DNA of 64,000 nucleotides from Paracidovorax wautersii (GTDB lineage Bacteria > Pseudomonadota > Gammaproteobacteria > Burkholderiales > Burkholderiaceae_C): NCBI RefSeq assembly GCF_900113035.1, contig NZ_FONX01000016.1, positions 1 to 64,000 of the forward strand, read 5' to 3'. The notes under the pieces are model-generated. The model saw only the letters and a program-made list of their open reading frames with translations. It searched no databases and was not told the origin of the DNA. Shown piece after piece: positions 36,042 through 44,814 of this stretch (positions within the stretch are counted from its first letter, which is position 1; every line of letters begins with the position of its first letter). Made by a program: the position numbers and the translations under genes.

Positions 36042-36398
36042 TCAGGCTGCCGCTGCGGCAGCGGGTTGCACGGAGGCGCGCTTCAGGGGAGCGTGGCTGT
36101 GGTCCTGCAGGCGGTCCTTGTGGCGCACGACCTGGCGGTCGAGCTTGTCCACCAGTTCATCCACGGCGGCGTAGAGGTCGGCATGGCAGCTTTCGGCGAA
36201 CAGGTCGCTGCCCTTCACATGAACATTGCATTCGGCGCGTTGGCGCTTGTCCTTTTCCTTCTGGTTTTCCACGCTGAGCAGCACCTTCACATCGACCACC
36301 TGGTCGAAATGGCGGGTGATGCGTTCGAGCTTGGAGGTCACGTAGCTGCGCAGAGCGGGGGTCACTTCCAGATGATGGCCGCTGATCGTCAGGTTCAT
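36042..36398 (-). CDS. hpf: ribosome hibernation promoting factor (short form)
   Basis: HPF binds the 30S decoding region in stationary phase and promotes ribosome dimerisation or inactivation. The 118-residue protein begins [17 protein letters not shown] and has the conserved [17 protein letters not shown] helix, with an Ala-rich tail. GGAG precedes the ATG at 36398, which supports this start over one 11 codons upstream. It lies upstream of ptsN-hprK. Older names are YhbH or sigma-54 modulation protein. Confidence 0.94.
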   Translation of the reverse strand: MNLTISGHHLEVTPALRSYVTSKLERITRHFDQVVDVKVLLSVENQKEKDKRQRAECNVHVKGSDLFAESCHADLYAAVDELVDKLDRQVVRHKDRLQDHSHAPLKRASVQPAAAAAA

Positions 36399-36754
36399 AG
36401 ACGAATCTCCTATGTTTACCGTTGAAAACATGGCCGCCCGTGCCGGTCAGGGGCAGGCCGCGGAACTGAATGCATGCATCGCTCGCCTGGGTTCACTATG
36501 CGCCCGCCCCCCGCCAAACGCAAACCCGATCCCTGTGCCAGGTTGCGGGTTAATGAGCGAAGGTGCCGAACTGCCAAAAAAGCTTCACAATCTTCAGGTT
36601 GGCCGGAACGCAGCCCCCGGCATGGCGCCCAGCCCCCCGCACCGCAGCCCCTTCCGGCCGGCGCCGCAGGGCCGGCCGCTAGAATCTCTCCGCCCGGCCC
36701 GAAGCCTCTGGCCGGGCGTTTTTTCGCTTGCCTTCCGCCCCATTTCCCGCAGCC
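36399..36754. other. 356-bp divergent hpf-purC intergenic region
   Basis: No protein gene is evident. The minus side must carry the hpf promoter; I found no good match to the sigma-54 consensus. The plus side carries a TAGAAT -10-like element (36680-36685) and, right after it, an intrinsic terminator within the purC leader. A short AT-rich segment lies at about 36,575-36,595. Confidence 0.5.
36691..36724 (+). terminator. intrinsic terminator in the purC leader (possible attenuator)
   Basis: Perfect 9-bp arms CGCCCGGCC (36691-36699) and GGCCGGGCG (36710-36718) are followed by six T residues. The hairpin ends 30 bp before the purC start codon and begins 5 bp after a TAGAAT -10-like element. 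It would stop almost every transcript entering purC unless read-through is controlled, or else it ends transcripts from further upstream. Confidence 0.75.
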
Positions 36755-37681
36755 ATGACCTCAACCAGCGCTTCCGCCGCCCTGCACACCTCCGCCCTCA
36801 CCTCGCTGCCGCTGCTGGCTCGCGGCAAGGTGCGCGACAACTACGCCGTGGGCGACGACCGCATCCTGATGGTGGCCAGCGACCGGCTCTCGGCCTTCGA
36901 CGTGATCATGGGCGAGCCCATTCCGGGCAAGGGCGAGCTGCTGACGCAGATGGCGCTCTTCTGGTTCGACAAGCTGGGCCACATCGTGCCCAACCACCTG
37001 ACGGGCGAGGACCCCGAAAGCGTGGTCACGCCGGCCGAGGCGCCCCAGGTGCGCGGCCGCTCGATGCTGGTGCAGCGCCTGCAGCCGATCCCGGTCGAGG
37101 CCGTGGTGCGCGGCTACCTGGCCGGCAGCGGCTGGAAGGAATACCAGGCATCGCGCTCGGTCTGCGGCGTGCCGCTGCCCGAGGGCCTGACCAACGCCTC
37201 GCGCCTGCCCCAGCCCATCTACACGCCGGCCGCCAAGGCCGCCGTGGGCGAGCATGACGAGAACATCACCTTCGAGCGCACGGTGGAGATGGTCGGCATC
37301 GACCTGGCCACGCGCATCCGCGACATCAGCATCGCGCTGTACGAGGCGGCTGCGGCCATCGCGCTCGAAAAGGGCATGATCATCGCGGACACCAAGTTCG
37401 AGTTCGGCCTCACGCCGAGCGGCGAGCTGGTGCTGATGGACGAGGTGCTGACGCCCGACAGCTCGCGCTACTGGCCGGTGGAAGGCTACGAGGCCGCCCT
37501 GGCTGCCGGCGAGAACCCTTCCAGCTACGACAAGCAGTTCGTGCGCGACTGGCTGGAGCAGGCCCAGGTGGGCGGCAAGCCCTGGGACAAGACCGCCCCC
37601 GCGCCGCGCCTGCCGCGCGAGGTGGTGGAGAAGACCGCCGCCAAGTACCGCGAGGCGCTGGAACGCCTGACGGCGGCCTGA
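36755..37681 (+). CDS. purC: phosphoribosylaminoimidazole-succinocarboxamide synthase
   Basis: PurC joins aspartate to CAIR in an ATP-dependent step of purine synthesis. The 308-residue length and the motifs [36 protein letters not shown] and DTKFEFG fit the family. ATG 36755 is used because the hairpin terminator ends just upstream. purE and purK lie 1.1 kb further on, on the same strand, interrupted by cnoX on the opposite strand. Confidence 0.97.
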   Translation: MTSTSASAALHTSALTSLPLLARGKVRDNYAVGDDRILMVASDRLSAFDVIMGEPIPGKGELLTQMALFWFDKLGHIVPNHLTGEDPESVVTPAEAPQVRGRSMLVQRLQPIPVEAVVRGYLAGSGWKEYQASRSVCGVPLPEGLTNASRLPQPIYTPAAKAAVGEHDENITFERTVEMVGIDLATRIRDISIALYEAAAAIALEKGMIIADTKFEFGLTPSGELVLMDEVLTPDSSRYWPVEGYEAALAAGENPSSYDKQFVRDWLEQAQVGGKPWDKTAPAPRLPREVVEKTAAKYREALERLTAA

Positions 37682-37704
37682 TACGGCCCGCGCCAGCCCC
37701 CAAG

Positions 37705-37730
37705 AAAAACGGCCCGCGAGGGCCGTTTTT
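37705..37730. terminator. bidirectional terminator between purC and cnoX
   Basis: Arms AAAAACGGCCC (37705-37715) and GGGCCGTTTTT (37720-37730) flank a GCGA loop. The A and T runs on both sides let it terminate the converging purC and cnoX transcripts. Confidence 0.9.
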
Positions 37731-37777
37731 TCATGGCGCCGGGGTCTGCAAGGCCCCGGACCGATCCGCCGATGCGC

Positions 37778-38683
37778 TCAGCTCAGCACCACGCTGGACA
37801 GGCGCCGGCGGTAGGTGGCGAGCACCGGGTCTTCGGGCGGGATCTGCCCTTCGGCGACCTTGACCTTGGGCAGCTCGATGATCTCCAGGATGGCCACATA
37901 GGTCTTGCGCGCGGCCTCGTCGTTCCAGGCCTTGTCGCGCATCAGGATCTCCAGCAGCTCGTCCATGGCGTCGGTCCAGCGCTGCTGGGCCATCAGCCAC
38001 TGCGCGCGGCCGAAGCGGGCGTCGAAGTCGCGCTTGTTGGCGGCGATCCTGGCATCAAACTCGGCGCCAGCGCCCTCGATACCTGCGCCCATAGCTACTG
38101 AATCGATAGCATCCATCCAGGCCTTGAGCGCGCCGATCCTGCGCGACACGCCGGCCTTGGCGATGACCGGGGCGAAGGCGACCTTGGCGTCGTCCTCGCG
38201 GCCCATCTGCAGCAGCAGCTTGACGTAGTCGAAGCGCGCATCGTCGTTGGCCGGATCGGTGGCGACGGCGTGCTGCAGCTTTTCCAGCGCGGCGGCGGGG
38301 TCTTCGGCGCCCGGGGCGGCCGGCGCTTCTTCGGGCTCGGCAGGAGCCTCTTCGCCGGCGGGCGGCACGTGCTTGTCGAGGAAGGCACGCACCTGGCCTT
38401 CGGGCTGCGCGCCCATGAAGCCATCGACCGGCTGGCCGTTCATCAGCAGCACGCAGGTGGGAATGCTGCGGATGCCGAACATGCCGGCGATCTGCTGCTC
38501 CTGGTCGGAGTCGATCTTCACCAGCTTGAAACGGCCGGCGTATTCCGTCTCCAGCTTTTCCAGCACAGGGCCCAGGGACTTGCAGGGGCCGCACCAGGGC
38601 GCCCAGAAGTCCACCAGCACGGGCACTTGCATCGAGGCGGCGATGACCTCGGCTTCGAAATTCTCTACGGTGACATCGATCAT
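37778..38683 (-). CDS. thioredoxin-like co-chaperone (CnoX/YbbN family)
   Basis: This is a thioredoxin-fold protein with a C-terminal TPR-like region, the layout of CnoX (YbbN), a redox-linked holdase chaperone. The thioredoxin domain keeps the active WCGPC motif (Cys31, Cys34), so it may also reduce disulfides. A Glu/Pro/Ala-rich linker precedes the helical region. Residues 192-211 are encoded by 60 bp that match a complete dispersed repeat (copy f). ATG 38683 gives the normal [10 protein letters not shown] start. Confidence 0.9.
   Translation of the reverse strand: MIDVTVENFEAEVIAASMQVPVLVDFWAPWCGPCKSLGPVLEKLETEYAGRFKLVKIDSDQEQQIAGMFGIRSIPTCVLLMNGQPVDGFMGAQPEGQVRAFLDKHVPPAGEEAPAEPEEAPAAPGAEDPAAALEKLQHAVATDPANDDARFDYVKLLLQMGREDDAKVAFAPVIAKAGVSRRIGALKAWMDAIDSVAMGAGIEGAGAEFDARIAANKRDFDARFGRAQWLMAQQRWTDAMDELLEILMRDKAWNDEAARKTYVAILEIIELPKVKVAEGQIPPEDPVLATYRRRLSSVVLS
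38051..38110 (-). repeat. dispersed palindromic repeat inside the cnoX-type gene, copy f
   Basis: On the minus strand the core GCTATCGATTCAGTAGC is followed by GC-rich arms (GGGCGC and GGCGCC region) and a GAGTTTGATG tail, parallel to the layout of copies c, d and g. On the plus strand the core reads GCTACTGAATCGATAGC, 15 of 17 positions identical to copy a. The 60 bp are in frame and encode residues 192-211, and the codons are AT-rich compared with the rest of the gene. Confidence 0.6.
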
Positions 38684-38787
38684 TGGTTCAGGCCCGTTGG
38701 GTGCGCAACCCCCAGGGGGCGCGCACAAAAGTAAAATCGCGGGTTCCACTTCAGCGCGCCAGAGCAAGACCGGCGCGCGCACTCCAC

Positions 38788-39285
38788 ATGAAACCCTTCC
38801 AGATCGGTGTGGTCATGGGCTCTTCCAGCGACTGGGAGACCATGCAGCACGCAGTGCAGATTCTCCAGCAATTCGGTGTCGCTCACGACGCGCGCGTGGT
38901 CTCGGCCCACCGCATGCCCGACGACATGTTCGCCTACGCCGAGGCCGCTGCCGGCCTGGGGCTGAAAGCCATCATCGCGGGCGCGGGCGGCGCCGCCCAC
39001 CTGCCCGGCATGATCGCTGCCAAGACCACCGTGCCGGTGCTGGGCGTGCCGGTCGCCAGCCGGCACCTGTCGGGTGTCGATTCGCTGCACAGCATCGTGC
39101 AGATGCCCAAGGGCGTGCCGGTGGCCACCTTCGCCATCGGCGCGGCGGGCGCAGCCAATGCGGCGCTCTTCGCCGTGGCCCTGCTGGCGAACGAAGACCC
39201 GGCCCTGCGCGCCAAGCTCGAAGCCTTCCGCGCCGAGCAGACCGCCGCAGCCCGCGCCATGACCCTGCCCCCGGTGGCGGCATGA
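38788..39285 (+). CDS. purE: N5-carboxyaminoimidazole ribonucleotide mutase
   Basis: PurE (class I) converts N5-CAIR to CAIR in purine synthesis. The 165-residue protein has the family signature [10 protein letters not shown] near residue 10 and [13 protein letters not shown], with the active-site histidine. Its stop codon overlaps the purK start by 4 bp (ATGA). ATG 38788 fits the family N-terminus. Confidence 0.97.
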   Translation: MKPFQIGVVMGSSSDWETMQHAVQILQQFGVAHDARVVSAHRMPDDMFAYAEAAAGLGLKAIIAGAGGAAHLPGMIAAKTTVPVLGVPVASRHLSGVDSLHSIVQMPKGVPVATFAIGAAGAANAALFAVALLANEDPALRAKLEAFRAEQTAAARAMTLPPVAA

Positions 39286-40454
39286 GCGGCGCCCAGCCTT
39301 TGCTTCCAGGCGCCACGCTGGGCGTGCTGGGCGGCGGCCAGCTGGGCCGCATGTTCGTGCATGCCGCGCAGGCCATGGGCTATTTCACTGCCGTGCTGGA
39401 CGCCGACCCGAACAGCCCCGCCGGCCTGGTGAGCCACCACCACATCCGCACCGCCTACGAAGACCCGGACGGCCTGGCGCAGCTGGCCGGCCTGAGCGAT
39501 GCCGTCACCACCGAATTCGAGAACGTGCCGGCCCAGGCCCTGCGCACGCTGGGCGCCGAGCGCCCGGTGGCGCCCGCGGCCGACGCTGTCGCCATCGCGC
39601 AGGACCGCGCCGCCGAGAAGGCGCACTTCGGCCGCTGCGGCGTGCCCTGCGCGCCCTATGCGGTGATCGCCTCGGCCGCAGAGCTGGCTGCCGTCGATGC
39701 GGCCCTGCTGCCCGGCATCCTCAAGACCGCCCGCATGGGCTACGACGGCAAGGGCCAGTCCCGCGTGAAGACGCGCGAAGAGCTGGCGGACGCCTGGCAG
39801 GCCATGGGCGAAGTGCCCTGCGTGCTCGAGAAGATGCTGCCGCTGGCGCTGGAATGCTCGGTGATCGTCGCGCGCGGCGCCGACGGCGCCTGTGTGCACC
39901 TGCCGGTGCAACGCAACCTGCACCGCGCCGGCATCCTGGCCGTGACCGAGGTGCATGAGGGCAACGTACCCGCGGACCTAGCGGAACAGGCCGTGGCCGC
40001 GGCGAAATCGATCGCGGAAGGCCTGCGCTACGTGGGCGTGCTGTGCGTGGAATTCTTCGTGCTGCAGGACGGCTCGCTGGTGGTCAACGAGATCGCCCCG
40101 CGCCCGCACAACAGCGGCCACTACAGCCAGAACGCCTGCGACGTGTCGCAGTTCGAGCTGCAGGTGCGCACCATGGCCGGCCTGCCGCTCACGCAGCCGC
40201 GCCAGCACAGCCCCGCCGTGATGCTGAACCTGCTGGGCGACCTGTGGTTCCCGCAGGGCACGCACGCCCAGCCGCAGACGCCGGCCTGGGCCGCGGTGCT
40301 GGCCCTGCCCGGCACGCACCTGCACCTCTACGGCAAGGCCGATGCCAAGCCCGGCCGCAAGATGGGCCACCTGAACGTGACCGCGGCCACGGCCGAGGCC
40401 GCCCGCGCCACGGCCCTGCAGGCCGCCGCGCTGCTGGGCATCGAAGCCTTCTGA
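39282..40454 (+). CDS. purK: N5-carboxyaminoimidazole ribonucleotide synthase
   Basis: PurK makes N5-CAIR from AIR, bicarbonate and ATP, the substrate of PurE. It has an ATP-grasp fold of 390 residues. The N-terminal [11 protein letters not shown] motif, [12 protein letters not shown] and [15 protein letters not shown] are visible. The start overlaps the purE stop, which indicates translational coupling. Confidence 0.97.
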   Translation: MSGAQPLLPGATLGVLGGGQLGRMFVHAAQAMGYFTAVLDADPNSPAGLVSHHHIRTAYEDPDGLAQLAGLSDAVTTEFENVPAQALRTLGAERPVAPAADAVAIAQDRAAEKAHFGRCGVPCAPYAVIASAAELAAVDAALLPGILKTARMGYDGKGQSRVKTREELADAWQAMGEVPCVLEKMLPLALECSVIVARGADGACVHLPVQRNLHRAGILAVTEVHEGNVPADLAEQAVAAAKSIAEGLRYVGVLCVEFFVLQDGSLVVNEIAPRPHNSGHYSQNACDVSQFELQVRTMAGLPLTQPRQHSPAVMLNLLGDLWFPQGTHAQPQTPAWAAVLALPGTHLHLYGKADAKPGRKMGHLNVTAATAEAARATALQAAALLGIEAF

Positions 40455-40489
40455 TCGGCGCACCGCCCCGCCACTGCCCACCGCCTGCC

Positions 40490-41503
40490 ATGATCCTCGA
40501 CGGCCAGCTCCCCGAATCCATCGCCGCCGCTGCCAGCGCCCTGCGCAGCGGCGCGCTGCTGGGCCTGCCGACCGAGACGGTCTATGGCCTGGCCGCCGAC
40601 GCCGCCAGCGATGCGGCGGTGGCGCAGATCTTTGCCGCCAAGGGCCGGCCCAGCGACCATCCGCTGATCGTCCACGTGGCGGGTGCGGCCGGCATCGCGC
40701 ACTTCGCGAGCGCGGTGCCGCCCTTCGCCCAGGCGCTGGTCGATGCGTTCTGGCCCGGGCCGCTCACCCTCATCCTGCCGCGCCGCCCCGACATGGCCAC
40801 GGCCGCCACGGGCGGGCAGGACAGCGTGGGCCTGCGCTGCCCCGACCACCCGGTGGCGCTGGCCGTGCTGCGCGCCTGCGCGTCGGACGACGGCACGCTG
40901 CCGGGCCTGCCCGTGCTGGGCGTGGCCGCGCCCAGCGCCAACCGCTTCGGCCGCGTGAGCCCGACCACGGCCCGGCACGTGCAGGACGAATTCGGCGATG
41001 CGCTGCTGGTGCTCGACGGCGGGCCCTGCGGCGTGGGCATCGAATCGACCATCATCGACTGCACGCGCGGCGTGCCCGTGCTGCTGCGCCCCGGCGCCAT
41101 CACGCGCGAGCAGGTGGCCGCCGCCTGCGGCATCGCGCCGCTATCGAAAGAAGAGCTGCCCACCCATACGCCGCGCGCGTCGGGCACGCTCGAAGCCCAT
41201 TACGCCCCCGCGGCCCGCGTGCGCCTGATGGATGCCCGCGCCCTGCAGGCCGGGCTGGACGTGCTGGGCGCGGATGCGGCGCACCTGGCCGTCTATGCCC
41301 GCACGCCGCTGCGCACGGCCTCGTCGCGGGTCGTGCAGCGCCGCATGCCGGACGATGCCGCCGCCACCGCCCAGCAGCTGTTCGCCGCGCTGCGCGGCTT
41401 CGACGATGCCGGCGTGAAGCTGATCTGGATCGAGACCCCGCCCGACACGCCCGACTGGGAAGGCGTGCGCGACCGCCTGCAGCGCGCCTCGGCCGCCGGC
41501 TGA
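40490..41503 (+). CDS. tsaC: L-threonylcarbamoyladenylate synthase (Sua5 type)
   Basis: This enzyme makes threonylcarbamoyl-AMP for the t6A modification of tRNAs that read ANN codons. The N-terminal YrdC domain has [15 protein letters not shown] and [13 protein letters not shown]. The 337-residue length includes a C-terminal Sua5 domain joined by a linker ([14 protein letters not shown]), so it is the longer TsaC2 form. It follows purK by 35 bp and is probably cotranscribed. tsaB of the same pathway lies 5 kb downstream. Confidence 0.95.
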   Translation: MILDGQLPESIAAAASALRSGALLGLPTETVYGLAADAASDAAVAQIFAAKGRPSDHPLIVHVAGAAGIAHFASAVPPFAQALVDAFWPGPLTLILPRRPDMATAATGGQDSVGLRCPDHPVALAVLRACASDDGTLPGLPVLGVAAPSANRFGRVSPTTARHVQDEFGDALLVLDGGPCGVGIESTIIDCTRGVPVLLRPGAITREQVAAACGIAPLSKEELPTHTPRASGTLEAHYAPAARVRLMDARALQAGLDVLGADAAHLAVYARTPLRTASSRVVQRRMPDDAAATAQQLFAALRGFDDAGVKLIWIETPPDTPDWEGVRDRLQRASAAG

Positions 41504-41668
41504 GCGCCTGCCGGGCGCACTGCGCGGTTGCATGCCCCCGCGCCGGCACCGCCTTTGCACCCGCTTTGCATCTCTTTACCTGACGGACGCCCCCGGGCTG
41601 CGCGCCGAAAGCCGGCCTGCGCCAGCGTAATGATTAAACTCACGCCACCTTTCTGGAGAAAAAACACC

Positions 41669-42622
41669 ATGGCAGCAAACTGGATGCGCCGCACCCTCGT
41701 GGTCGCCGCTTGCGCGTCGGCCGCGTTGATCGCGGCCTGCGGATCGAGCACCGTTGAATCGGCCTTCACGCCGACGCGGCTCATCGCCTTCGGCGACGGC
41801 CTGGCCGATGTCGGCCAAAACGGCGCCAAGTACACCGTGAACGACGGCTCGATCAACAACTGGACGGTGCAGCTCGCCTCGCGCTACGGCGTGACCATCG
41901 CCCCGCTGTCCGCCGGTGGCCTGAGCTATGCGCGCGGCAACGCCCGCGTGACGGCCACGCCGGATGCCGCAGGCAACGCTGCCACGCTGACCGTCAAGCA
42001 GCAGGTGGATGCCTTCCTGGCCAGCGGCAGCTTCGCCGACGGCGATCTGGTCCTGATCGACGGCGGCGTGAGCGACGTGATCACCGGCATGCGGGCCGTG
42101 CAGGCCGGCCAGCAGACCTCCGACCAGTACCTGGCCGCCGCCCGCCAGGCCGGCAAGGACCTGGCCACCCAGGTGCGCCGCCTCTCCAACGCCGGCGCCA
42201 AGCACATCGTGGTCACCGGCACCTACGATTTGAGCCGCTCGCCCTGGGCTGCCGCCATCAACAACACCGACCTGCTCGGCAGCGCCAGCAGCGCCTTCAA
42301 CCAGGGCCTGCTGGTGGACATCGTGGACCTGGGCAGCACCGTGCTCTACGTGGACTCGGCCTACTACGTGAACGTGTTCCAGGGCTCGCCGTCCAGCTAC
42401 GGCTTCGACAACGCCACTACGCCGGTCTGCACGTCGGTGGACCCGGGCCCCGGCATCGGCATCGGCGCGGGCGAGGTCAACTCCTCCCTCTGCACCACCT
42501 CCACCCTGCTGCCCGGCGCGAACCAGGACAAGTACCTGTTCGCCGACAAGGTGTACATCACGCCGTCGGCCCAGCGCCAGTTCGGCAACTACGCCTTCGA
42601 CCGCCTGCGCGCTCGCTGGTAA
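41669..42622 (+). CDS. SGNH-fold lipoprotein lacking catalytic residues
   Basis: This is a 317-residue lipoprotein (lipobox IAAC, Cys24) with the overall block layout of GDSL/SGNH esterases. The catalytic serine position in block I is Gly44 (FGDGLADVG), the block III Asn is Ser135 (GGVSD), and the catalytic His is Tyr296 (ADKVY). A paralogue at 43485-44636 keeps all three. The fold is probably retained for binding rather than hydrolysis. GGAG precedes the ATG at good spacing. OmpW is convergent downstream. Confidence 0.78.
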   Translation: MAANWMRRTLVVAACASAALIAACGSSTVESAFTPTRLIAFGDGLADVGQNGAKYTVNDGSINNWTVQLASRYGVTIAPLSAGGLSYARGNARVTATPDAAGNAATLTVKQQVDAFLASGSFADGDLVLIDGGVSDVITGMRAVQAGQQTSDQYLAAARQAGKDLATQVRRLSNAGAKHIVVTGTYDLSRSPWAAAINNTDLLGSASSAFNQGLLVDIVDLGSTVLYVDSAYYVNVFQGSPSSYGFDNATTPVCTSVDPGPGIGIGAGEVNSSLCTTSTLLPGANQDKYLFADKVYITPSAQRQFGNYAFDRLRARW

Positions 42623-42709
42623 GCCAGGCAAGACCCAGGCGCGGGGACGGCCGGCCAACGGCCCATTCCCCGTGCCCCCCGGCTGGCTCAGCCGGGTCGA
42701 TGACCATGA

Positions 42710-42740
42710 AAAAAGCCGACCTCTGCGAGGTCGGCTTTTT
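42710..42740. terminator. bidirectional terminator between the SGNH-like gene and ompW
   Basis: Perfect 14-bp arms AAAAAGCCGACCTC (42710-42723) and GAGGTCGGCTTTTT (42727-42740) flank a TGC loop. It serves both converging genes. A second small hairpin, CCCGGCTG/CAGCCGGG, lies at 42678-42696. Confidence 0.92.
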
Positions 42741-42759
42741 CGTTGGGTAGGCTGCGCCG

Positions 42760-43440
42760 TCAGAACCGGTAGCCGATGCCCACCGCGAACACGTTGGGGT
42801 TCAGGCGGATGTCCACGGTCTGGCCGGTGGACAGGGTCGTCTTGGTCTTCAGGAAGCTCTTGTAGTAGGCCGCATCGACGAACCAGCGTTCGTTGAAGTT
42901 CCACACGAAGCCGACCTGCGGCGTCAGGCCCCAGCGGTCTTCGATGCTGGCCGTGGTGGGGTTGGCGGGGGTGCCGCCGCTCAGCGCGCTCAGCGTGGCC
43001 GTGGTGCGTTCCTTGAAGAACTTGGCATAGGTCACGCCCAGGCCCAGGTAGGGGCGGAACTTGGCATTGGCCTCGCCGAAGCGGTACTGAGCGAACACCG
43101 TGGCGGGAATCACCTTGGTCTCGCCGACCTGGCCCACGCCGGCGATGGCGCCGTCACCGTAGAACTTGTGCTTGAAGGGCAGGCCCAGGGGCACGTCCAC
43201 CGCCCAGTTGTCGGTCACCATGTAGTTGATGCCGCCGGTCAGCGCGCTGGCGGACCCGACATCGACCTTGGTGCCCGGAAAGCTCGGCGCGCTCAGGTCG
43301 CCGCTCTTCACCTGGGGCGAGATGTGGGTGGCGCCGAGGCGCACGCTCCAGGTGCCGGCGACCTGCGCCTGGGCAGCGCCCGCGAGCGCGAGGGTGGCGA
43401 GGGCCGCACCGGCCCAGACGATTTTTTGATGTTGCTTCAT
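42760..43440 (-). CDS. OmpW-family outer-membrane protein
   Basis: OmpW proteins are eight-stranded outer-membrane beta-barrels with a hydrophobic channel, linked to uptake of small hydrophobic compounds and stress. The 226-residue protein has a signal peptide ending in AGAAQA and begins the mature part with the WSVRLGATHISPQ motif. It ends in VFAVGIGYRF, the C-terminal aromatic that BAM recognises. It is flanked by two SGNH-fold genes. Confidence 0.93.
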   Translation of the reverse strand: MKQHQKIVWAGAALATLALAGAAQAQVAGTWSVRLGATHISPQVKSGDLSAPSFPGTKVDVGSASALTGGINYMVTDNWAVDVPLGLPFKHKFYGDGAIAGVGQVGETKVIPATVFAQYRFGEANAKFRPYLGLGVTYAKFFKERTTATLSALSGGTPANPTTASIEDRWGLTPQVGFVWNFNERWFVDAAYYKSFLKTKTTLSTGQTVDIRLNPNVFAVGIGYRF

Positions 43441-43484
43441 GGCAGACAGCTCCTGATGGGTATCGCTCGGTAACGGTCAGAGGG

Positions 43485-44636
43485 TCAGAGCCAGCCGGCC
43501 GAGGCCAGGGTGCGCGAGACCAGTTGGCCGACCAGCTGATGGCCGTAGGGCGTGGGGTGGAAGCCATCGGCGAAGCCGTAGGTCTGCCACCAGGCCGAGC
43601 CCCCCGTGGCGCCGGCCGGCGGGGTCGCAGCCGACAGCGCCGCGGCGGTGCAGGTCGGGAAGTTGTAGGTGGGCAGGCCGTCGCTGCCGATGCCCGTGGC
43701 CGGGCAGGCCGGAGTGGTCACGTTGGTCAGCTGGTACTGGGCCGGGTTGTTGGCCTGGTCCTTGAACGAGCTGTAGAGGTCGGCCACCGCCAGGCGGCTG
43801 TCGCCGGCCAGGCCCGCCGCCAGCTTGGCGTTGAAGGCCTGCACCCAGCCATCGAACAGGGCGCTGGCCTGCGCGGCAGCGGCAGCGCCGCTGTTGGCAG
43901 CCACCGACTGCAGCACCAGGCGGAAGCGCGGCGTGAGGGTGACGCCGGGCATGTTCACGACGGCCACGCGCGTGGCGCCCTTGGCCACGGTCTGCGCCTT
44001 GATGTTGGCGGCGAACTGGGTCGCCAGGGTCTGCATGTAGAGGCCGCCGACCTGCGCCAGGCCGGTGGCGCCGGCCGCAAAGGCGGCGTTGACCGTGGCA
44101 GAGTCGAGCAGCGAGCTGAGCACGGCGCGGTAGGTGGCGCCGTTGTCGCGCTGGATGCTCAGATAGGCGCCGATGAGGTCGGCCGCGTCATTGCCGCCGC
44201 CGTCGATCAGCACCAGCTCGGAGCCGTTGTAGCCTGCAGCGCCGGCGTCCTGCAGCTGGCGGGTGATCGAGGCCGGCAAGGTGGGCGCCGTGAAATTGTT
44301 GATGCGGCCGCCGCCGACCGCGTAGTTGGAGCAGGTGGCGTTGACACTGAAGCTCCTGCTCGTGGAGACGTAGTGCGGGCACAGCGTCTGGCCGAACGTG
44401 GCGGCCACGCGCTCGGGCCAGATGGCGGTGGAGCCGGCGCCGGTGGCCGCCGTGCCCTGCACGGTGAACTTGTAGCCGAAGGTGCCGCTGTCGGCCAGGC
44501 TGTCGCCCATGACGCGGACGGAGGAGACGCTGGTGGCGGTACCGGTGTCGGATCCACCGCCGCCGCAGGCGGAGAGCAAGGCGGCGACAGCGGAGGCCAC
44601 GGCCGCGCGGGCAGCCCATTGCATGCGAGGTTTCAT
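43485..44636 (-). CDS. SGNH/GDSL-family esterase lipoprotein
   Basis: This is a predicted exported lipoprotein esterase of 383 residues. The lipobox is LSAC (Cys24). All catalytic blocks are intact: MGDSLADSG (Ser46), NYAVGGGR, DGGGND (Asn149) and DGFHPT (Asp357, His360). The substrate may be a lipid or polysaccharide ester. AGGAGC precedes the start, and a perfect palindrome (44658-44671) lies 22 bp upstream. The gene is 44 bp after ompW on the same strand. Confidence 0.88.
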   Translation of the reverse strand: MKPRMQWAARAAVASAVAALLSACGGGGSDTGTATSVSSVRVMGDSLADSGTFGYKFTVQGTAATGAGSTAIWPERVAATFGQTLCPHYVSTSRSFSVNATCSNYAVGGGRINNFTAPTLPASITRQLQDAGAAGYNGSELVLIDGGGNDAADLIGAYLSIQRDNGATYRAVLSSLLDSATVNAAFAAGATGLAQVGGLYMQTLATQFAANIKAQTVAKGATRVAVVNMPGVTLTPRFRLVLQSVAANSGAAAAAQASALFDGWVQAFNAKLAAGLAGDSRLAVADLYSSFKDQANNPAQYQLTNVTTPACPATGIGSDGLPTYNFPTCTAAALSAATPPAGATGGSAWWQTYGFADGFHPTPYGHQLVGQLVSRTLASAGWL

Positions 44637-44657
44637 CTAAAGCTCCTGTTATCAAAT

Positions 44658-44671
44658 AGAACGATCGTTCT
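44658..44671 (-). promoter_or_regulatory. palindromic operator upstream of the SGNH esterase
   Basis: AGAACGATCGTTCT is a perfect 14-bp palindrome flanked by an A/T-rich run. It resembles TetR-family operators built on AACG-CGTT half-sites. It lies 22 bp upstream of the start codon, where it would block RNA polymerase. No TetR gene is in the window. Confidence 0.6.
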
Positions 44672-44814
44672 TTTTTCCAGAGCACATCGTATGCGCAGCG
44701 CCTGCGCCCGACTGCCCGGGTAAACACTGACGCGCAAAAAAGCCACTGACAGCGCCGCCGTGAGGGGTTTTCACCGCGGTGCAGCCCTTTCCTCTGCCTG
44801 CCATGCGGCGCGCC

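Noticed and set aside
36399-36754. Search for a sigma-54 promoter before hpf
   Set aside because: A TGGCAC is present on the minus strand, but the TTGC element is eleven bases away instead of five, so it does not fit.
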